From Ficedula albicollis (taxonomy: Eukaryota > Chordata > Aves > Passeriformes > Muscicapidae): 64,000 nucleotides of DNA. The position numbers were made by a program, and so were the translations under genes. Of this stretch, positions 1 to 16,664 are shown piece by piece (position 1 is the first letter of the stretch; each line of letters opens with the position of its first letter). The notes beneath the pieces were generated by a model, which saw only the letters and a list, made by a program, of their open reading frames with translations, did no database searches and was not told the origin of the DNA. Where the stretch lies: positions 1,897,055 through 1,961,054 of the forward strand of contig NC_021680.1 in NCBI RefSeq assembly GCF_000247815.1, read 5' to 3'.

Positions 1-876
<876 letters not shown>

Positions 877-2299
877 ACCACCCCACAAAACCTTTAATGG
901 GATGCAGCAGGACATGACATCCCATCCTGCTTGCTTAGCAGATGTGCTTTTCTGATTGGCATCAGCATCCTAAATGAGGGTTTGATTTGCAGCTTCCTGG
1001 GCTGGGATTGAGTGAGTGGATCCAGGGGCCAGAGCCAGCAGCCTGTGCTGCCTGTGCCCTGTGCTGCAGGTGCTCCTCCAGCCAGGGCTCCTGAGCAGTT
1101 TCCCAGCAACAATTCCCTCAGCTCCTGGCTGCCTTCGGCTGGAGCTGCCCAAATGTGAGCTCCGAGGGAAGGTGAGGGGGGGAGAGGCAGTGCAGCTGAA
1201 TCTGCTGAAATCCTGGGCTGAAAAGCTGAATCTTCTCCTTGCTTTCCTCAGAGCAAAGCACAAGCTCTTGTTTTCAGAGCACCATTTCCACAGGAGGAAG
1301 TGCAGGCAGCCCTGGGCATCCCTGAGGTGAAATCCTCAGGGAAACAGGGAGAAGCTTTCTGAAGCTCTGCCCAGGTGAGGTGGGTCAGGTGAGCCCAACA
1401 GGTCCTGCAGAAGGAAGGGAGGTGAAAGCAGAGACTCAGCTTCAGCTCATGAGAACTATTTTTTCCCCCTTTATTCCATTGCTCAATCCAGGTCTGCATT
1501 TCCAGATTTTAAAAATAGTGCAGTAGCTTCTGTTCCCCATCAGCTGGGTAACAGGCTGTGCTCAAAGCTGGTACATGTAGGCCTGGTTTCTGTGTTTCCC
1601 CTGCCTTCTTATAATCTTCACTTTTCACCTACTTTTGGGACCGCAGGTTCTCCTTGGCACAGTCAGCTCCATCACTCCAGGTTTGTCCCAGTGGAATTCA
1701 CAGCTGGGCTGCCTCAAGAAGACATTCCAGCATCCTGCTGCCTCTGGGAAGTGCTTGGAACCTGGACTGGCACGCTGGCCTTTAGCTGAGGAAAGCAGTG
1801 GTGCCTTTCCATGTGCTGCAGCTGATGTTTTTCCTCTGAGGTTACCAGCTTCCCCCGGATTTAGCTGAATTACCTGGATCCAGATTTCCTCAAAGACCCC
1901 TTGAAACCTCATTTTCCCTGGCAGGCACATCGGGAGAGCTGTATTAAAGCTGATAAGAGGTAGCTCAGAGCTCCCAGCTTTCATTAATACAGCTGCTGAC
2001 AGCTGCTCCTGTAAGGCTTTGACACCCATTGTCAGTGGCTCCAGCAGGCAGAGGGATCAGAGCAGGGCAGGCTGGCTTAGGGTGTGTGCTGGTTTTAAGG
2101 TGAGCAGCCAGGGATTAGCTGGAAGCACTGGGAGCACAGCTATGGCTCCACAGATCCTCATCCTGCTCCAACCTCCTCTCCCTGAGCAGGGCTGCATGCC
2201 CAGGAGAGGGGAGGCATTCAGGATTTGTCCTTCTGTCTGTGTCTGGTTTGCCTGAACCTGGAGTCCTTGGGGCTGAAAGAGAGATTTCCCTCTGGGCAG
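877..2299. other. Intergenic, no gene seen
   Basis: Moderately GC-rich unique sequence. Open frames up to about 130 codons occur on both strands, but none shows recognisable protein content or consistent splice context. I see nothing beyond ordinary non-coding DNA. Confidence 0.6.
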
Positions 2300-2445
2300 G
2301 GGTGGGAATCACAGAACAGTTTGGGTTGTGAGGGACCTTAAACACCATCTGCCATGGGCAGGGACACCTTCCACTAGGCCAGATTGATCCAAACCCTCTC
2401 CAACGTGGCCTGGAACCCTTCCAGGGATGGGATAAAGCACTTCAT
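2300..2445 (-). mobile_element. CR1 LINE fragment (3' end)
   Basis: Reading + strand, AATCACAGAACAGTTTGGG followed by AGGGACCTTAAACACCATCT and a GGGACACCTTCCACTAGGCC block is the reverse complement of the avian CR1 3' end. Truncation to the 3' end is typical of CR1. Confidence 0.85.
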
Positions 2446-2547
2446 AGAATGCAGGACACCTCTCTGAAGGGGGAGTGACTCACTCTGAGGATGTGACTCT
2501 GCATCCATACTGTCCCACCAGGAGTGCCATGGGGCAAAGAAAAACTC

Positions 2548-2970
2548 TGATGTTGTTGCCTTGGGTTTTAGCTTTTATATTTTTCAGAATCTCTGCTGCT
2601 TAGTGTGTAACTCTGAAACTTCATATTAGGTGTTAGTAAGGTCTCTTCACAGGGGAGTTAGACAAAGCAATCCCTTCCCAGCTAGAGAATCAAGGGTACC
2701 TGGTACCCAAAATGCAGAAATGACAGGAAGGGAAAAGGGGCAGAGACTTCATAGCCTGGGGCTGTGGTTGAATAATTGACCCCAATATGCAGATGAACCA
2801 AAACTTATAAAAGTGTAAAACTCGTGACCGGGATCCATCTTGGATTTGATTTGGGTGTAACCCTGGCTGGGCTCTTGCACTGCCCAAAGTGTATCCTTTC
2901 AATAAATGCCTGTTTTATTCCTTTTGCCCTGTCTAGTCTCTGTCCCAAGTCAGCCTTTCCAGGCAGCAGT
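2548..2970 (+). mobile_element. Probable ERV LTR (solo), with TATA box and poly(A) signal
   Basis: The block starts near TGATGTTGTTGCC and ends near TTCCAGGCAGCA, giving TG...CA termini. It holds a TATAAAA at 2806-2812 and an AATAAA at 2901-2906, about 95 bases apart, the usual U3-R spacing of an LTR. No internal retroviral genes flank it. I could not confirm a target-site duplication, so the ends are approximate. Confidence 0.5.
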
Positions 2971-4984
<2,014 letters not shown>

Positions 4985-4991
4985 GTGGGGA

Positions 4992-6636
<1,645 letters not shown>

Positions 6637-6643
6637 GTGGGGA

Positions 6644-7826
6644 TCTGCCCATCCTGCCTCAGCAGGAGGAGTTTTTTTGGAGGAGCTGGGAAGATGCTGT
6701 TGGGATGGTGGAGCTGGAGGCAGCGCTGCTGTCTCAGGGACTCTGCCCTGCTGTGCCTCTCTCCAAACCCTCCAGATGAGGGTGGATGGGGAGCAGGCTG
6801 GCCCTGGGGAGGTGCCTCAGCTGGGGCATTGCTGTGGGAGCAGGGGAGGAGGAAACTGGGCAGCACAGCAGGAGCAGCTCTGCCCTGGTCTGGTGATTAC
6901 ACCCCGGGGCTCTTGTTTGGGTTGGCTTTTCTGGGTGTGTGGACACCAAAGATCTTTGCCAAAGAGGTTATTGCAGGGAGCTAATTGACTTTCCATCATC
7001 TCCTCGGGCCCTTTGGTGAGCGAAATGACTAAAACGCTGCCGCAGGCTTCCCAGTAAACAATGAGCAGTTGGTTTCACATGGCTCCCTGTCAAAAATCCC
7101 AAACTGGAAAGGCAGGAAAACAAACAATCAGATCAGAAAGAAATGGGTTTTTGGCACCGTTTCCCTCTGTGTTGACTGGGCTGTGAGACAGACCCTGAGA
7201 AATGGCTCAGATTTGAGTCAAGCAGCTCAGGCACGGATGGGGAGGGTGGGGAAGTGGATAAAAATGTCTCTGTGCTGAAATGCAGGCACCTGCAGTCGCA
7301 GAGGAAGAGCACAGGTCCCTGTGTGCTTTCCACACGGCAGAGACATTTTAAACACAGGAGGCTGGGTGGTGAAGCAGAACAAGTGCCAGGAAAATACGTG
7401 CTCCAGCTAAAAGATGGGATTTGGGAAGTGGAGGAGAGCACTTGTTACATAAATGGAATATAAACTAGGGGTCTGAGGTGGAGCAGCTGGCATCTCCTTT
7501 GTGCTCAGGTTTCAGTGGCAGGCTCAAACTGCTGCCTGTTTGGTCATAACCCAGTTGACAAAATTTGGCCAGAGCGTTCAGAGGAATATTTGATGATGTT
7601 TTTTCTTGCAGTTTGCAATAGCTGATGTGTCAATGAGATTTTTAGGAGTTTTTTTCAGGCAAATTTAGTGCTTCTTGATCATCCAATTCAGGATGCAGCT
7701 TCCTTGTGATTCAGCTGGCCAAAAGTACAGTCCCAAAAGAGAAAGCTCCATGTTTTTGTCTGTCTCCTACAGCACTCTGGTATTTTTCTTTTCCAACCTC
7801 ATCTCATAAATTTATTACTGATTTTT

Positions 7827-7863
<37 letters not shown>

Positions 7864-8639
7864 TATTTTCCAGGGAGGATTGTCTGCTTTTGGAAAAGTT
7901 CCTACTTCAAGAAAGTTTAGTCTCACTTTACATAAACATCCTGAGCTGTCGGACGATTTTTTTCTCTTCTGGCCTTGTTAGTGTTCATATTATTGCAAGA
8001 GAGTAAATATTATTAAAGATGTTTCAAGCTCCATGGGCTCTCCTGTTGTTAAACAGAAGCGTGTAGTTTGGCACAGGCAGGTCCTCTCAGGAGCAAACCA
8101 AAGTGTGAGCAGGTGGCATTTGCTGGAAAGGTGCTTTTTTCACCCCAAGGTAGAATTCTGATTATTTACCAGCTGTGGAAGGCACACAGCACCCCTTGCC
8201 CAATTTCTCTTCCCTACAGCAATTGCAACTTTTTCTCTGCAGGGCAGCAGGACTTGCTCCTGATGGAAGTCTGTGAGTATCTGGGTCCCTCCAGCTCTCA
8301 GCACCTGATGGGACCAGCAGACAACTTGGCAGCTGGGTTGGAGCTTTTGCTGAATACGCTGGGCTTGGTTTTTAAAGATGCTTTCAGCCAGCCCTGGGCT
8401 TCATCTCTTGTCTCTTTAGCTCTGTTTAAAACCCCCACAGGCTTGTTTGGTAGAAAAAACCACACAGATCAGCTTGAAAGCCATGACCTTGCACGGGAGC
8501 CCCTTCCCAGCCTCCACAAGGCTGCTGCTTCCCCCAGCCCACCTCACTGGAGTTTGTCTCAAATCCCAGCAGCTTCCCTGTTGTCTACCCCACAGCTTAA
8601 ATAATCCTTACCACTGAGGTGGTTTTTTTCCTAGTCTAA
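6644..8639. other. Intergenic, no gene seen; T33 tract at 7829-7861
   Basis: Unique sequence with one long T homopolymer (7829-7861). Open frames reach about 180 codons (8068-8604), but none has protein-like content or plausible splice context. Confidence 0.55.
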
Positions 8640-8830
8640 TCTACAATTTACAGCCTCGTCCTGCTCCCTGTGGGGATGCAGAACAATTTATTCCCACACC
8701 CTTTGCAGCAACCCTCTACATAATTGAAGACTGCTACCAAATCTCTTCTGATTTCCAGACTAGACAAATCCAGTTCTCCCAGACAAATTTTCCCCCCAGC
8801 AACTTGTGTTTTGCCAGCCTCTGATTTTCC
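8640..8830 (-). mobile_element. Old, diverged CR1 LINE fragment
   Basis: The + strand carries ATAATTGAAGACTGCTACCA and then CTTCTGATTTCCAGACTAGAC, resembling the reverse complement of an old amniote CR1 body. Divergence is high, so the edges are uncertain. Confidence 0.5.
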
Positions 8831-9923
8831 CCTGAACCGTCCCCTGTTAGTCTGCACCTGGAATTTTTGTGGCTGTATATGTGGGGAGGAGGAAAACCAG
8901 TTAGGATTTTGTGCTGTGCTGTGGGTTAAAAACTTGGAGGTCCATGAGGTTGCTCTGGGTGTTGCTGTATGGGGATAAGGGGTCAGCAGAGAGCATGGAC
9001 CAGGTCCAAGTTGTTTGGACAATGGGATCAGGCCTCTGCAGGTGCTTCCACAAAGTCAGGTGCCCCTGGATGCACAAATGCTCGTTTCTGCCTAGCTGGG
9101 CTTTGCAGCCACGCAATTTTTGGCTCTTTTTGACTCTGCATTTTTTGGCTCTTTTTGACTCTCACCCTGCAGGGCTGGAGGAAGCTCCTGCAGCTCCCCA
9201 GAGATGACAGCAGCTCAGCACTGGGATGTTGGTGCTGCTCCTGATGCTGTCTCTCCATATTTCATTCCTGTCTAGCTCTGGCTGGTGGGAGGAGATGCTC
9301 AGCTTTGTCTCGGCGCCGATCAGGGATGTCTTTTCTTTCGGGATGAGGAAGCTGATCTGCATTCGTGCCCAATCATCCAAGCAGCCACAGAATTATTCAC
9401 ACAGCGAGTTCTTGGGGAGAACCTCGCTTCTCCTCCCCCTCCTGCTGCACTGGAGCTGGGAGCAGCCTTGCTGGGAAGGCAGCGGAGCTCTGGGGAAGGG
9501 GCACAGGGAGATGGGCGGTGGATGGTGAACTCCCCAGAGCTCAATTACCCCCAGCTCCCACCGTGAGCAGGTAACCATGGAGACATCTGCATCCAAGGCA
9601 TCTCTGGTCCCCGAGGAGCAGCACATGTATATTTAAACAAACACACCCTGGGCTCGTCGCTGGCAAGTGGTCTTGGAGCGTTGGAGCTGGCTCCCACCTG
9701 GATAAGTCCCAGTTTCAGAGAGGCCATGGAAAGCAGGACTGGGAGCACCGTGCAGGCAGGGCTGTGTGTGACATGGTGGCAAAGCCCCTGTTCTAACAGG
9801 GAATGTTCTCATCCCTATCAGTGCCAGCTTGTGGGAGCACAGGAGAATGAGTGGGAGAATTACTGACAGGAGTGGACCCTGTGGCAGCATTTGTACCCTT
9901 CTGTACATGCCAGAACGGCCTTG
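8831..9923. other. Intergenic, no gene seen
   Basis: A short two-copy repeat of TTTTTGGCTCTTTTTGACTC lies at about 9116-9163. No coding or RNA feature is recognised. Confidence 0.5.
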
Positions 9924-10980
9924 CTCGGGCTGGATTTTGGTGTGCAGGGTCCTGGGAGTTGTTTGAGGGATTTCTATCCGTCCCAATGAGAATGGGAATA
10001 TGTGGGTTTTTGCTCTGCACCTCCTCCCCGAGGTGCTGGCAGGAGCATGCTGGGGCAGGAGCATGAATGAATGAATGAAGGGAGTGCTGGATGAGATGTT
10101 TAAATGAGGCACTCATCTCCAGGATTTTCTCCATTCAGATTTAGGGATGAAGGTTTTAAAGAGACAGCAGCCAGGCTGGGTGGCACAGTGTCCCTGTCAG
10201 GGGGTGCCTGGGTGAGTAGCTCTGCTGTTTTCCCAGCCCAGAGATGCCAGCAAGGCACTAGAGGTGCCCTGGCAAAGCACAAGGACAGAAGTGGTGCCCC
10301 AGCTCTGGGGGACGAGCACTTGTGGTGCTCGTGCAGGGCTTGTGTGCCACGGAGCACCTGCCTGGGCTCAGTGGGAGGGCAAGGGGCAGCTTTGGGGCAG
10401 CCTTTGTATCCAGCCCTGGAAGCTGAGAAGTGCAGGAATCTCGCTGGGTGTTGCAAACGGGGTTAAAGAGAGCCTGGAATGCACAACCCCATCGCAGCTG
10501 CAGCTCCCACGCGCCGTGGGAGCAATTCCTGGCTGACGGATGGGGAGAGGGGAGGACACGCGTCCGTGCCCCCTGTCCCCACGGCTGCCCTGGCTTTGGC
10601 TGGCTGTCACGGTCACCGTGCCCCGGTGTGCAGAGAGGAGGAGGAAGGGACCGGGGAGCGCTGGTGGGGCGATGGGGGGGTCCTGTGCCGGGTTTGTGGG
10701 TGCTGCTGCCGGGCCTGGCTGACCCCGGGGCGCCCGGGATGGGCACGGAGGAGGCTGTGTGCCCAGTCCCTGCCCCGGGGCTGTGCCAGGGGCTGTGTGC
10801 CCCGATAGTTGCCGCCGTGTTTTGTCTCGGCTCCTTCCCTCCTTTGTTATCCCCTGTCTGCCCCCTCTGGTTTACATGCGAGTTCCCTTCCTCCGATTGT
10901 CAGAAATTTCTTTTTCACTGTGTGGGCAGGAGACAGATTTTAACTGTCTCTATTTTCTCCCTTTTTTTTTTTTTTTTTTT
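9924..10980. repeat. Tandem duplication, copy 1 (1,057 bp)
   Basis: It starts CTCGGGCTGGATTTTGG and ends in a T tract after TATTTTCTCCC. It is repeated immediately at 10981 with the same order and almost every base. I saw two differences: one fewer G in a G run near 10674-10680, and T versus C in GTGGG(T/C)GCTGCTG. It holds a GC-rich segment around 10535-10830 but no recognisable exon. Confidence 0.95.
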
Positions 10981-12026
10981 CTCGGGCTGGATTTTGGTGT
11001 GCAGGGTCCTGGGAGTTGTTTGAGGGATTTCTATCCGTCCCAATGAGAATGGGAATATGTGGGTTTTTGCTCTGCACCTCCTCCCCGAGGTGCTGGCAGG
11101 AGCATGCTGGGGCAGGAGCATGAATGAATGAATGAAGGGAGTGCTGGATGAGATGTTTAAATGAGGCACTCATCTCCAGGATTTTCTCCATTCAGATTTA
11201 GGGATGAAGGTTTTAAAGAGACAGCAGCCAGGCTGGGTGGCACAGTGTCCCTGTCAGGGGGTGCCTGGGTGAGTAGCTCTGCTGTTTTCCCAGCCCAGAG
11301 ATGCCAGCAAGGCACTAGAGGTGCCCTGGCAAAGCACAAGGACAGAAGTGGTGCCCCAGCTCTGGGGGACGAGCACTTGTGGTGCTCGTGCAGGGCTTGT
11401 GTGCCACGGAGCACCTGCCTGGGCTCAGTGGGAGGGCAAGGGGCAGCTTTGGGGCAGCCTTTGTATCCAGCCCTGGAAGCTGAGAAGTGCAGGAATCTCG
11501 CTGGGTGTTGCAAACGGGGTTAAAGAGAGCCTGGAATGCACAACCCCATCGCAGCTGCAGCTCCCACGCGCCGTGGGAGCAATTCCTGGCTGACGGATGG
11601 GGAGAGGGGAGGACACGCGTCCGTGCCCCCTGTCCCCACGGCTGCCCTGGCTTTGGCTGGCTGTCACGGTCACCGTGCCCCGGTGTGCAGAGAGGAGGAG
11701 GAAGGGACCGGGGAGCGCTGGTGGGGCGATGGGGGGTCCTGTGCCGGGTTTGTGGGCGCTGCTGCCGGGCCTGGCTGACCCCGGGGCGCCCGGGATGGGC
11801 ACGGAGGAGGCTGTGTGCCCAGTCCCTGCCCCGGGGCTGTGCCAGGGGCTGTGTGCCCCGATAGTTGCCGCCGTGTTTTGTCTCGGCTCCTTCCCTCCTT
11901 TGTTATCCCCTGTCTGCCCCCTCTGGTTTACATGCGAGTTCCCTTCCTCCGATTGTCAGAAATTTCTTTTTCACTGTGTGGGCAGGAGACAGATTTTAAC
12001 TGTCTCTATTTTCTCCCTTTTTTTTT

Positions 12027-12036
<10 letters not shown>
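10981..12036. repeat. Tandem duplication, copy 2
   Basis: Second copy of 9924-10980, abutting the T tract that ends copy 1. Near identity and a junction at a homopolymer fit two haplotypes placed in series by the assembler; a very recent genuine duplication is the alternative. Confidence 0.95.
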
Positions 12037-12071
<35 letters not shown>

Positions 12072-12091
12072 TTTTTTTTTTTTTTTTTTTT
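12018..12091. repeat. T-G33-CC-T homopolymer sandwich
   Basis: A T run ending at 12036, G at 12037-12069, CC at 12070-12071, then T to about 12091. It marks the end of duplication copy 2 and is a likely assembly junction. Confidence 0.9.
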
Positions 12092-12230
12092 TAATTTCGT
12101 TTTGTCCCCCCTCCCCCTTCCCTTCCTTCCTTCCCTGCTCCTCTCGTCTCTCCCTCCCCCCTTCCTCTTCCCTCCCTCCTTTTTCCCTCCCTTCCCCACG
12201 GCTCTTTTCCTCCCTTTTCCTTTACAAACC
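12092..12230. repeat. Pyrimidine-rich (CT) tract
   Basis: Almost pure C/T on the + strand, made of degenerate TTCC/CTCC motifs. No coding content. Confidence 0.8.
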
Positions 12231-12354
12231 ATGTCTCTGGAACAACCCCCGGCCGGATCCATGCCTCTGTCCCCAGGTAAGCCATGCCCAGCGGGATGGT
12301 GACCCTGGGCCAGCTCTCCCAAAGTCCGCGGGGACGTCGTGTGTCCTCCCCCCC

Positions 12355-12435
12355 GCCACTCGCTGCTCCCTGTTGGGGAAGGTCGGGAGGGGGGGGGGGG
12401 GGGCCCGCCACTCGCTGCTACCTGTTGGGGAAGGT
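12355..12435. repeat. Two-copy tandem repeat split by a G15 run
   Basis: CGCCACTCGCTGCTCCCTG followed by TTGGGGAAGGTCGGGAG occurs once before and once after the G run, the second copy with CTACCTG in place of CTCCCTG. Confidence 0.85.
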
Positions 12436-12597
12436 CGGGAGACGCCAGTTGGGGCTGTCTCCATCCTCCTCCTCCTCCTCCTCCTCCTCTCCCTGAGCGA
12501 TTCCCGGTGGACACCTCCTCCCCTCCCTTCTGGCTGCGCTGCTCTCCGGGATGCGCGGGGCTCCGGGGATGGAGCGCGGGGGAAGCAGCCGGCGGCA

Positions 12598-12686
<89 letters not shown>
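12598..12686. repeat. G homopolymer, 89 bases
   Basis: Begins after GCCGGCGGCA and ends before TGGGTTGGGAC, inside the CpG-rich region. Confidence 0.95.
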
Positions 12687-12687
<1 letters not shown>

Positions 12688-13473
12688 GGGTTGGGACAGG
12701 GCAGCTCGGGGGGCTCCGGGGTGACCCCCCCCCCCCAAAAACCCCTGGGACGGCACCCCAAGTTTGAAGCCCGGCTCCCGCTTTTTCCCATTCCCGAGGT
12801 TTCTGGGGAGCGGGGATGGGCTCTCGCAAAGTTTGTGCTGAGGGAGCCTCGGCTCTCTGCTGAGGGTGGTTTGGGGGGCTGGGGGTCCCGGGGGACCCGC
12901 CACCCTCGGGAAGGAAGGTGTGTAAGCGGGGCCGTGCCGGGGGCTGCCCACCCTCATCCCCCCGTGGGTGAAGCTGGATGGAGGTGCGAGCCCCCTCTCA
13001 TCCCTGCCTGGCTGGGATGCAGGGCAGCACCGGGCTCCTTCGGCTGCAGCCCGCCTCCCCTGCCAGCCCAAGGCTGCCCAGATGTGCGGGATCTCTCTCC
13101 TCCTCTCCCCTTCCTGCCCTCGGCACCCAGCGCTCCGTCTCGTCTCGTCTCCCTGCACCCAGTCCCCGCTTTCTCTGGGTCCAGGTGCTGCTCCCGAGTG
13201 CCTGGGTGTTGCTGGTGACAGTGATGGATGAGTGGGGTCCTAAATCAGGGTTTGTTTGCCTCCTTGCTCCAGCTCTCCCAGCTGCTCCTGCGTTGCAGAG
13301 CGTTTTGGTGTTTTGGTGCTCGTGGCTCCTGGAGCGGGGCCAGGGACAGCAAACACTTCCCCCACGATCCTGGACTGCCAGGAGCCCTCACCAGGCTGTG
13401 TCCCCGGGGGTGACATCCCCCCGCAGCCCGGGGTGATCTCTGCTGCTCTCCGGGCTCGGTCCGCCCTGCAGAC

Positions 13474-13539
13474 GGGGCGGTCCGGGTTGGGGTGCCGAGG
13501 GACGCGGGGGCGGTCCGGGTTGGGGTGCCGAGGGATGCG
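13474..13539. repeat. Two-copy 33-bp tandem repeat
   Basis: The unit with core CGGTCCGGGTTGGGGTGCC occurs twice at a 33-base offset, with few differences. Confidence 0.85.
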
Positions 13540-13620
13540 GTGGCACTCCGGGCTGCTCCCGATCCACGGCAGAGGAGGCAGAGCAGCTCGGAAGGCGCTG
13601 CCAGCGGGATGAGCCATGTG

Positions 13621-16395
13621 CTCGCAGCCTCGGCTGCTGCTGCCGGCGGCTCTGCCAAGGCTGGGGCACGGCCACCACCCCCTGTGACTGGAGGGACCGA
13701 GTGCCATCCAAACGGGGTGTTTGGGAGGGTTTCCCTCAGCGCTTTCTCCCCAAAGCGCTTGTGCAGGTCTCTGTGCAGGTGGGCTGAGCTCCCCTGCGTG
13801 AGGAGCTACAGGTGGAGGAGGTGGTGGTGGCATCAGGCCCTGGCACTGAGCTCCCCTCTGGTCTCTGCTGCTGCCTGGCAGAGTTTCTTCACTCCTCAGC
13901 CATCCTGGAATACCTGGAAAGTTTGTTCGCTGTAATTTGGGAAGCGTTTGCATCCCTTGAGTACCTGAGGGGGTTCCTCCTCCTCTGCTGCCCACACAGG
14001 GCAGCGCAAACCTTTAGCCAGTGAAAGGCTGGCTGGGAGCACAGCCTAACCCCCTGCACCTCGGCACCTCTCTGGGGCAGGTGACAGCCTGATGCTGAGG
14101 CAGAGCTCCCCTCTGGCTCACACGCACTGCTGAGGGCACTAATGGGGACTGGAGCATGCGTGTGGCATCTCTGTGCCTGTGGCCCCACGCACACAGCGCT
14201 GTCCCCTCGGCCGTGTGAGGCTGCAGCCCCCTGTGCCCCATCCCCGGTGTGGCTGAGTCAATGCACCCACCCACTGCATCCAGCGTGTGACTCACAGGCT
14301 TTTCATGCACTGGTGTGAATCACTCACAGCCACATCGATGACTTTAGTGACAGCTGAAAAGAGAAACCAGTCCCCCCAGCCCTCCCCCGGCACCTCTGCT
14401 GCTGCCAGACGGGCTCCTTGCTCCCAGTGACCCAAGAAAACTTCTGCGAGTGGCATTCCGGTGATGGCAGCCAGACTCCTGCTCATTTCTGCATCCCGTG
14501 GGTGCCACTGAGGATGCTCGTGGCTGGAATTTACGGGTGGACACTGGGCTGATGCTGTCAAGGGGTGCCTCTTGTGTCTTGGTGCCGAGGGGGCTCAGCT
14601 TGCTAGACTGGGGTGAGCCGAGCCACTGGGGGTGTTCTGAGCCACTTCCCTCCGGGCAGGGCTGCATTTTGGGCCAGCTCTCCCAAGGCTGCTCCATTTT
14701 ACACCTCTGCCTCTCTGGGCAGCGCTTGCGGTGAGGTGGAGCCCCGTGCAGACACCCTGCTCTCCTCTGGCCGGCCCCTGGGGTGCAGCCCCAGCGAGAG
14801 CAGCTGGTGATGAGCAAGAGGCGTCAGGAAAAGCGCCAGATCCCCCAGAGCTTCGGCTGCTCCTCTCCCCGCGGCTGCTGGCTGGCAGGTGGCGGTGGCC
14901 AGCAGCTCGGCTGGTGCCTGGGATGCTCTTTGCTGCCCTGCCAGAGCCCGGGGCTGTTTCTCCGCTGGCTCCCCTGGGGCCGGAGGTGCCTGTTGGAAGG
15001 CACAAGAGGCTCGCTAATTAACCTCCCCGGGGACCGCTGTCTGTCACCTTCCTGCCTCTGCCGGAGACAGTCCAAAGGAGGAGGGGACACTGGGGACACT
15101 GCCTTCTCCTGCCTCCCCGGGCAGCATTCCAGCCATCCGGCATCCCTCCCAAACCAGGTACGGGCTCGCTGGAGCATTCCTGTGTCCCCACTGGAGGCGA
15201 CCATAAATGAAACCAGTGCCTTGCAGCTCCACAGAGCTCCAGGGAAGGCACAGCCCAGGAGCAGAGGGGAGCAGACAGGCTTGCCAGGTGCCTTCCAGGT
15301 CCCAACCTGCCGCCGTCCATCTCCTGCATCTTTTCCGTGCTGCTTTGCTTTATCCCTGCCTGTTGTTCTTGCAAAAGCTCTTTCTGCTTTCCCCTCCCGG
15401 TGCCGGCTCCCCACCAGCATGTCCCCTCCTTCCTTCCTGCTCCCCGCGGCTGAAATGAAGTGCTGGAGTATTTCAGGGATGTCAAAACATACCATTAGTC
15501 ACGGGCGTGAGGCCTCGTGCCTGGGGAGAGGCTGCTGAGCTCTCTGTCAGGCTGAGAAATGATCTGGGCAGGCGGGAGCCCGGGGGCTCGGGAGGCAAAG
15601 GCTTTGGGCTTTCTCCCTTTCTGACACCTTTGGCATCATCCTGACTTTGCTCTGAGCACCAGGTGTTCCCTGTTCACAATTCCCCTGTGATGCTGGGATG
15701 TGGCAAAATGAGGGGAGAGGGATTCTCCCCCAAAAAATCCCATGTCAAGGCGACCCTCCAGTCGTGGCCAGCTGTGCTATTTATATGCTCAGGAGGGCTG
15801 TTTTTCTCCTCTTTGGCAGGGATGTGTTGGGATCTGTGCTCCCTGCTTCAGAGCCTCCTGTGGATTTAAATCCAATATTGGGTTTCGCAGGCAGTTGTTT
15901 AAACGAAGCAGCACGGGCACCGAAACACCCGCTCCCTGCAGTTCGTCACCCACAGGTATCTGTGGTTCCCAGCCTGGTTCAGGGTTATTGTTCTGTTTCT
16001 TTGGTGCCACAACACTCAATTCCCTCTCGCTTAACGAGCAGGGAATGGGGGACCCCGTTAACAACCCCCCAAAGTCCTGGTGTGCAGCGCCTGCCCCCTG
16101 GCACTGGGGGATGTCTGAGCCTGATCTCTGCAGGAAAGGCAGCAGAAAGCTCCAAGCTGTCAGGGGAAAGGGGCTGAGCTTCATCTGCTCCTGTGGCTCT
16201 CCAAGGACTGCTGCCTAAAAATAAGCACAAACCAGTTGGAAAGGTGCCTCAAAGCACAGAGGTGTGGGCAGGCCTGGGGAATGCTGAGCCTTACCCCTCT
16301 CTGACAGCACATCCCTGGAGACACCTCATTAAGCTGTGGCTAATATTTTTGAGAAATTTTCTGGTACAGCCAAGAGCATTTGCATTCCCCTTGGC
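13621..16395. other. Intergenic, no gene seen
   Basis: GC-rich unique sequence with open frames up to about 250 codons on both strands (for example 14783-15538). None has recognisable domains, and overlapping frames on both strands are equally open, as expected of GC-rich non-coding DNA. Confidence 0.5.

Positions 16396-16664
<269 letters not shown>

Larger units (their letters stand above)
12240..13620. promoter_or_regulatory. CpG-rich region, possible CpG island
   Basis: High GC with many CG dinucleotides, e.g. GGGATGCGCGGGGCTCCGGG near 12548. It contains a (TCC)n stretch at about 12464-12490, a 15-base G run at 12389-12403 and an 89-base G run at 12598-12686. Bird CpG islands usually mark promoters, but I cannot attach a gene. 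The unrecognised exon at 34 kb is on the + strand downstream and could in principle use it. Confidence 0.4.

Noticed and set aside
9633..11513. Pairs of identical open frames as a duplicated small gene family
   Set aside because: They are the two copies of the 1,057-bp duplication. Content is GC-rich shadow frames open on both strands.
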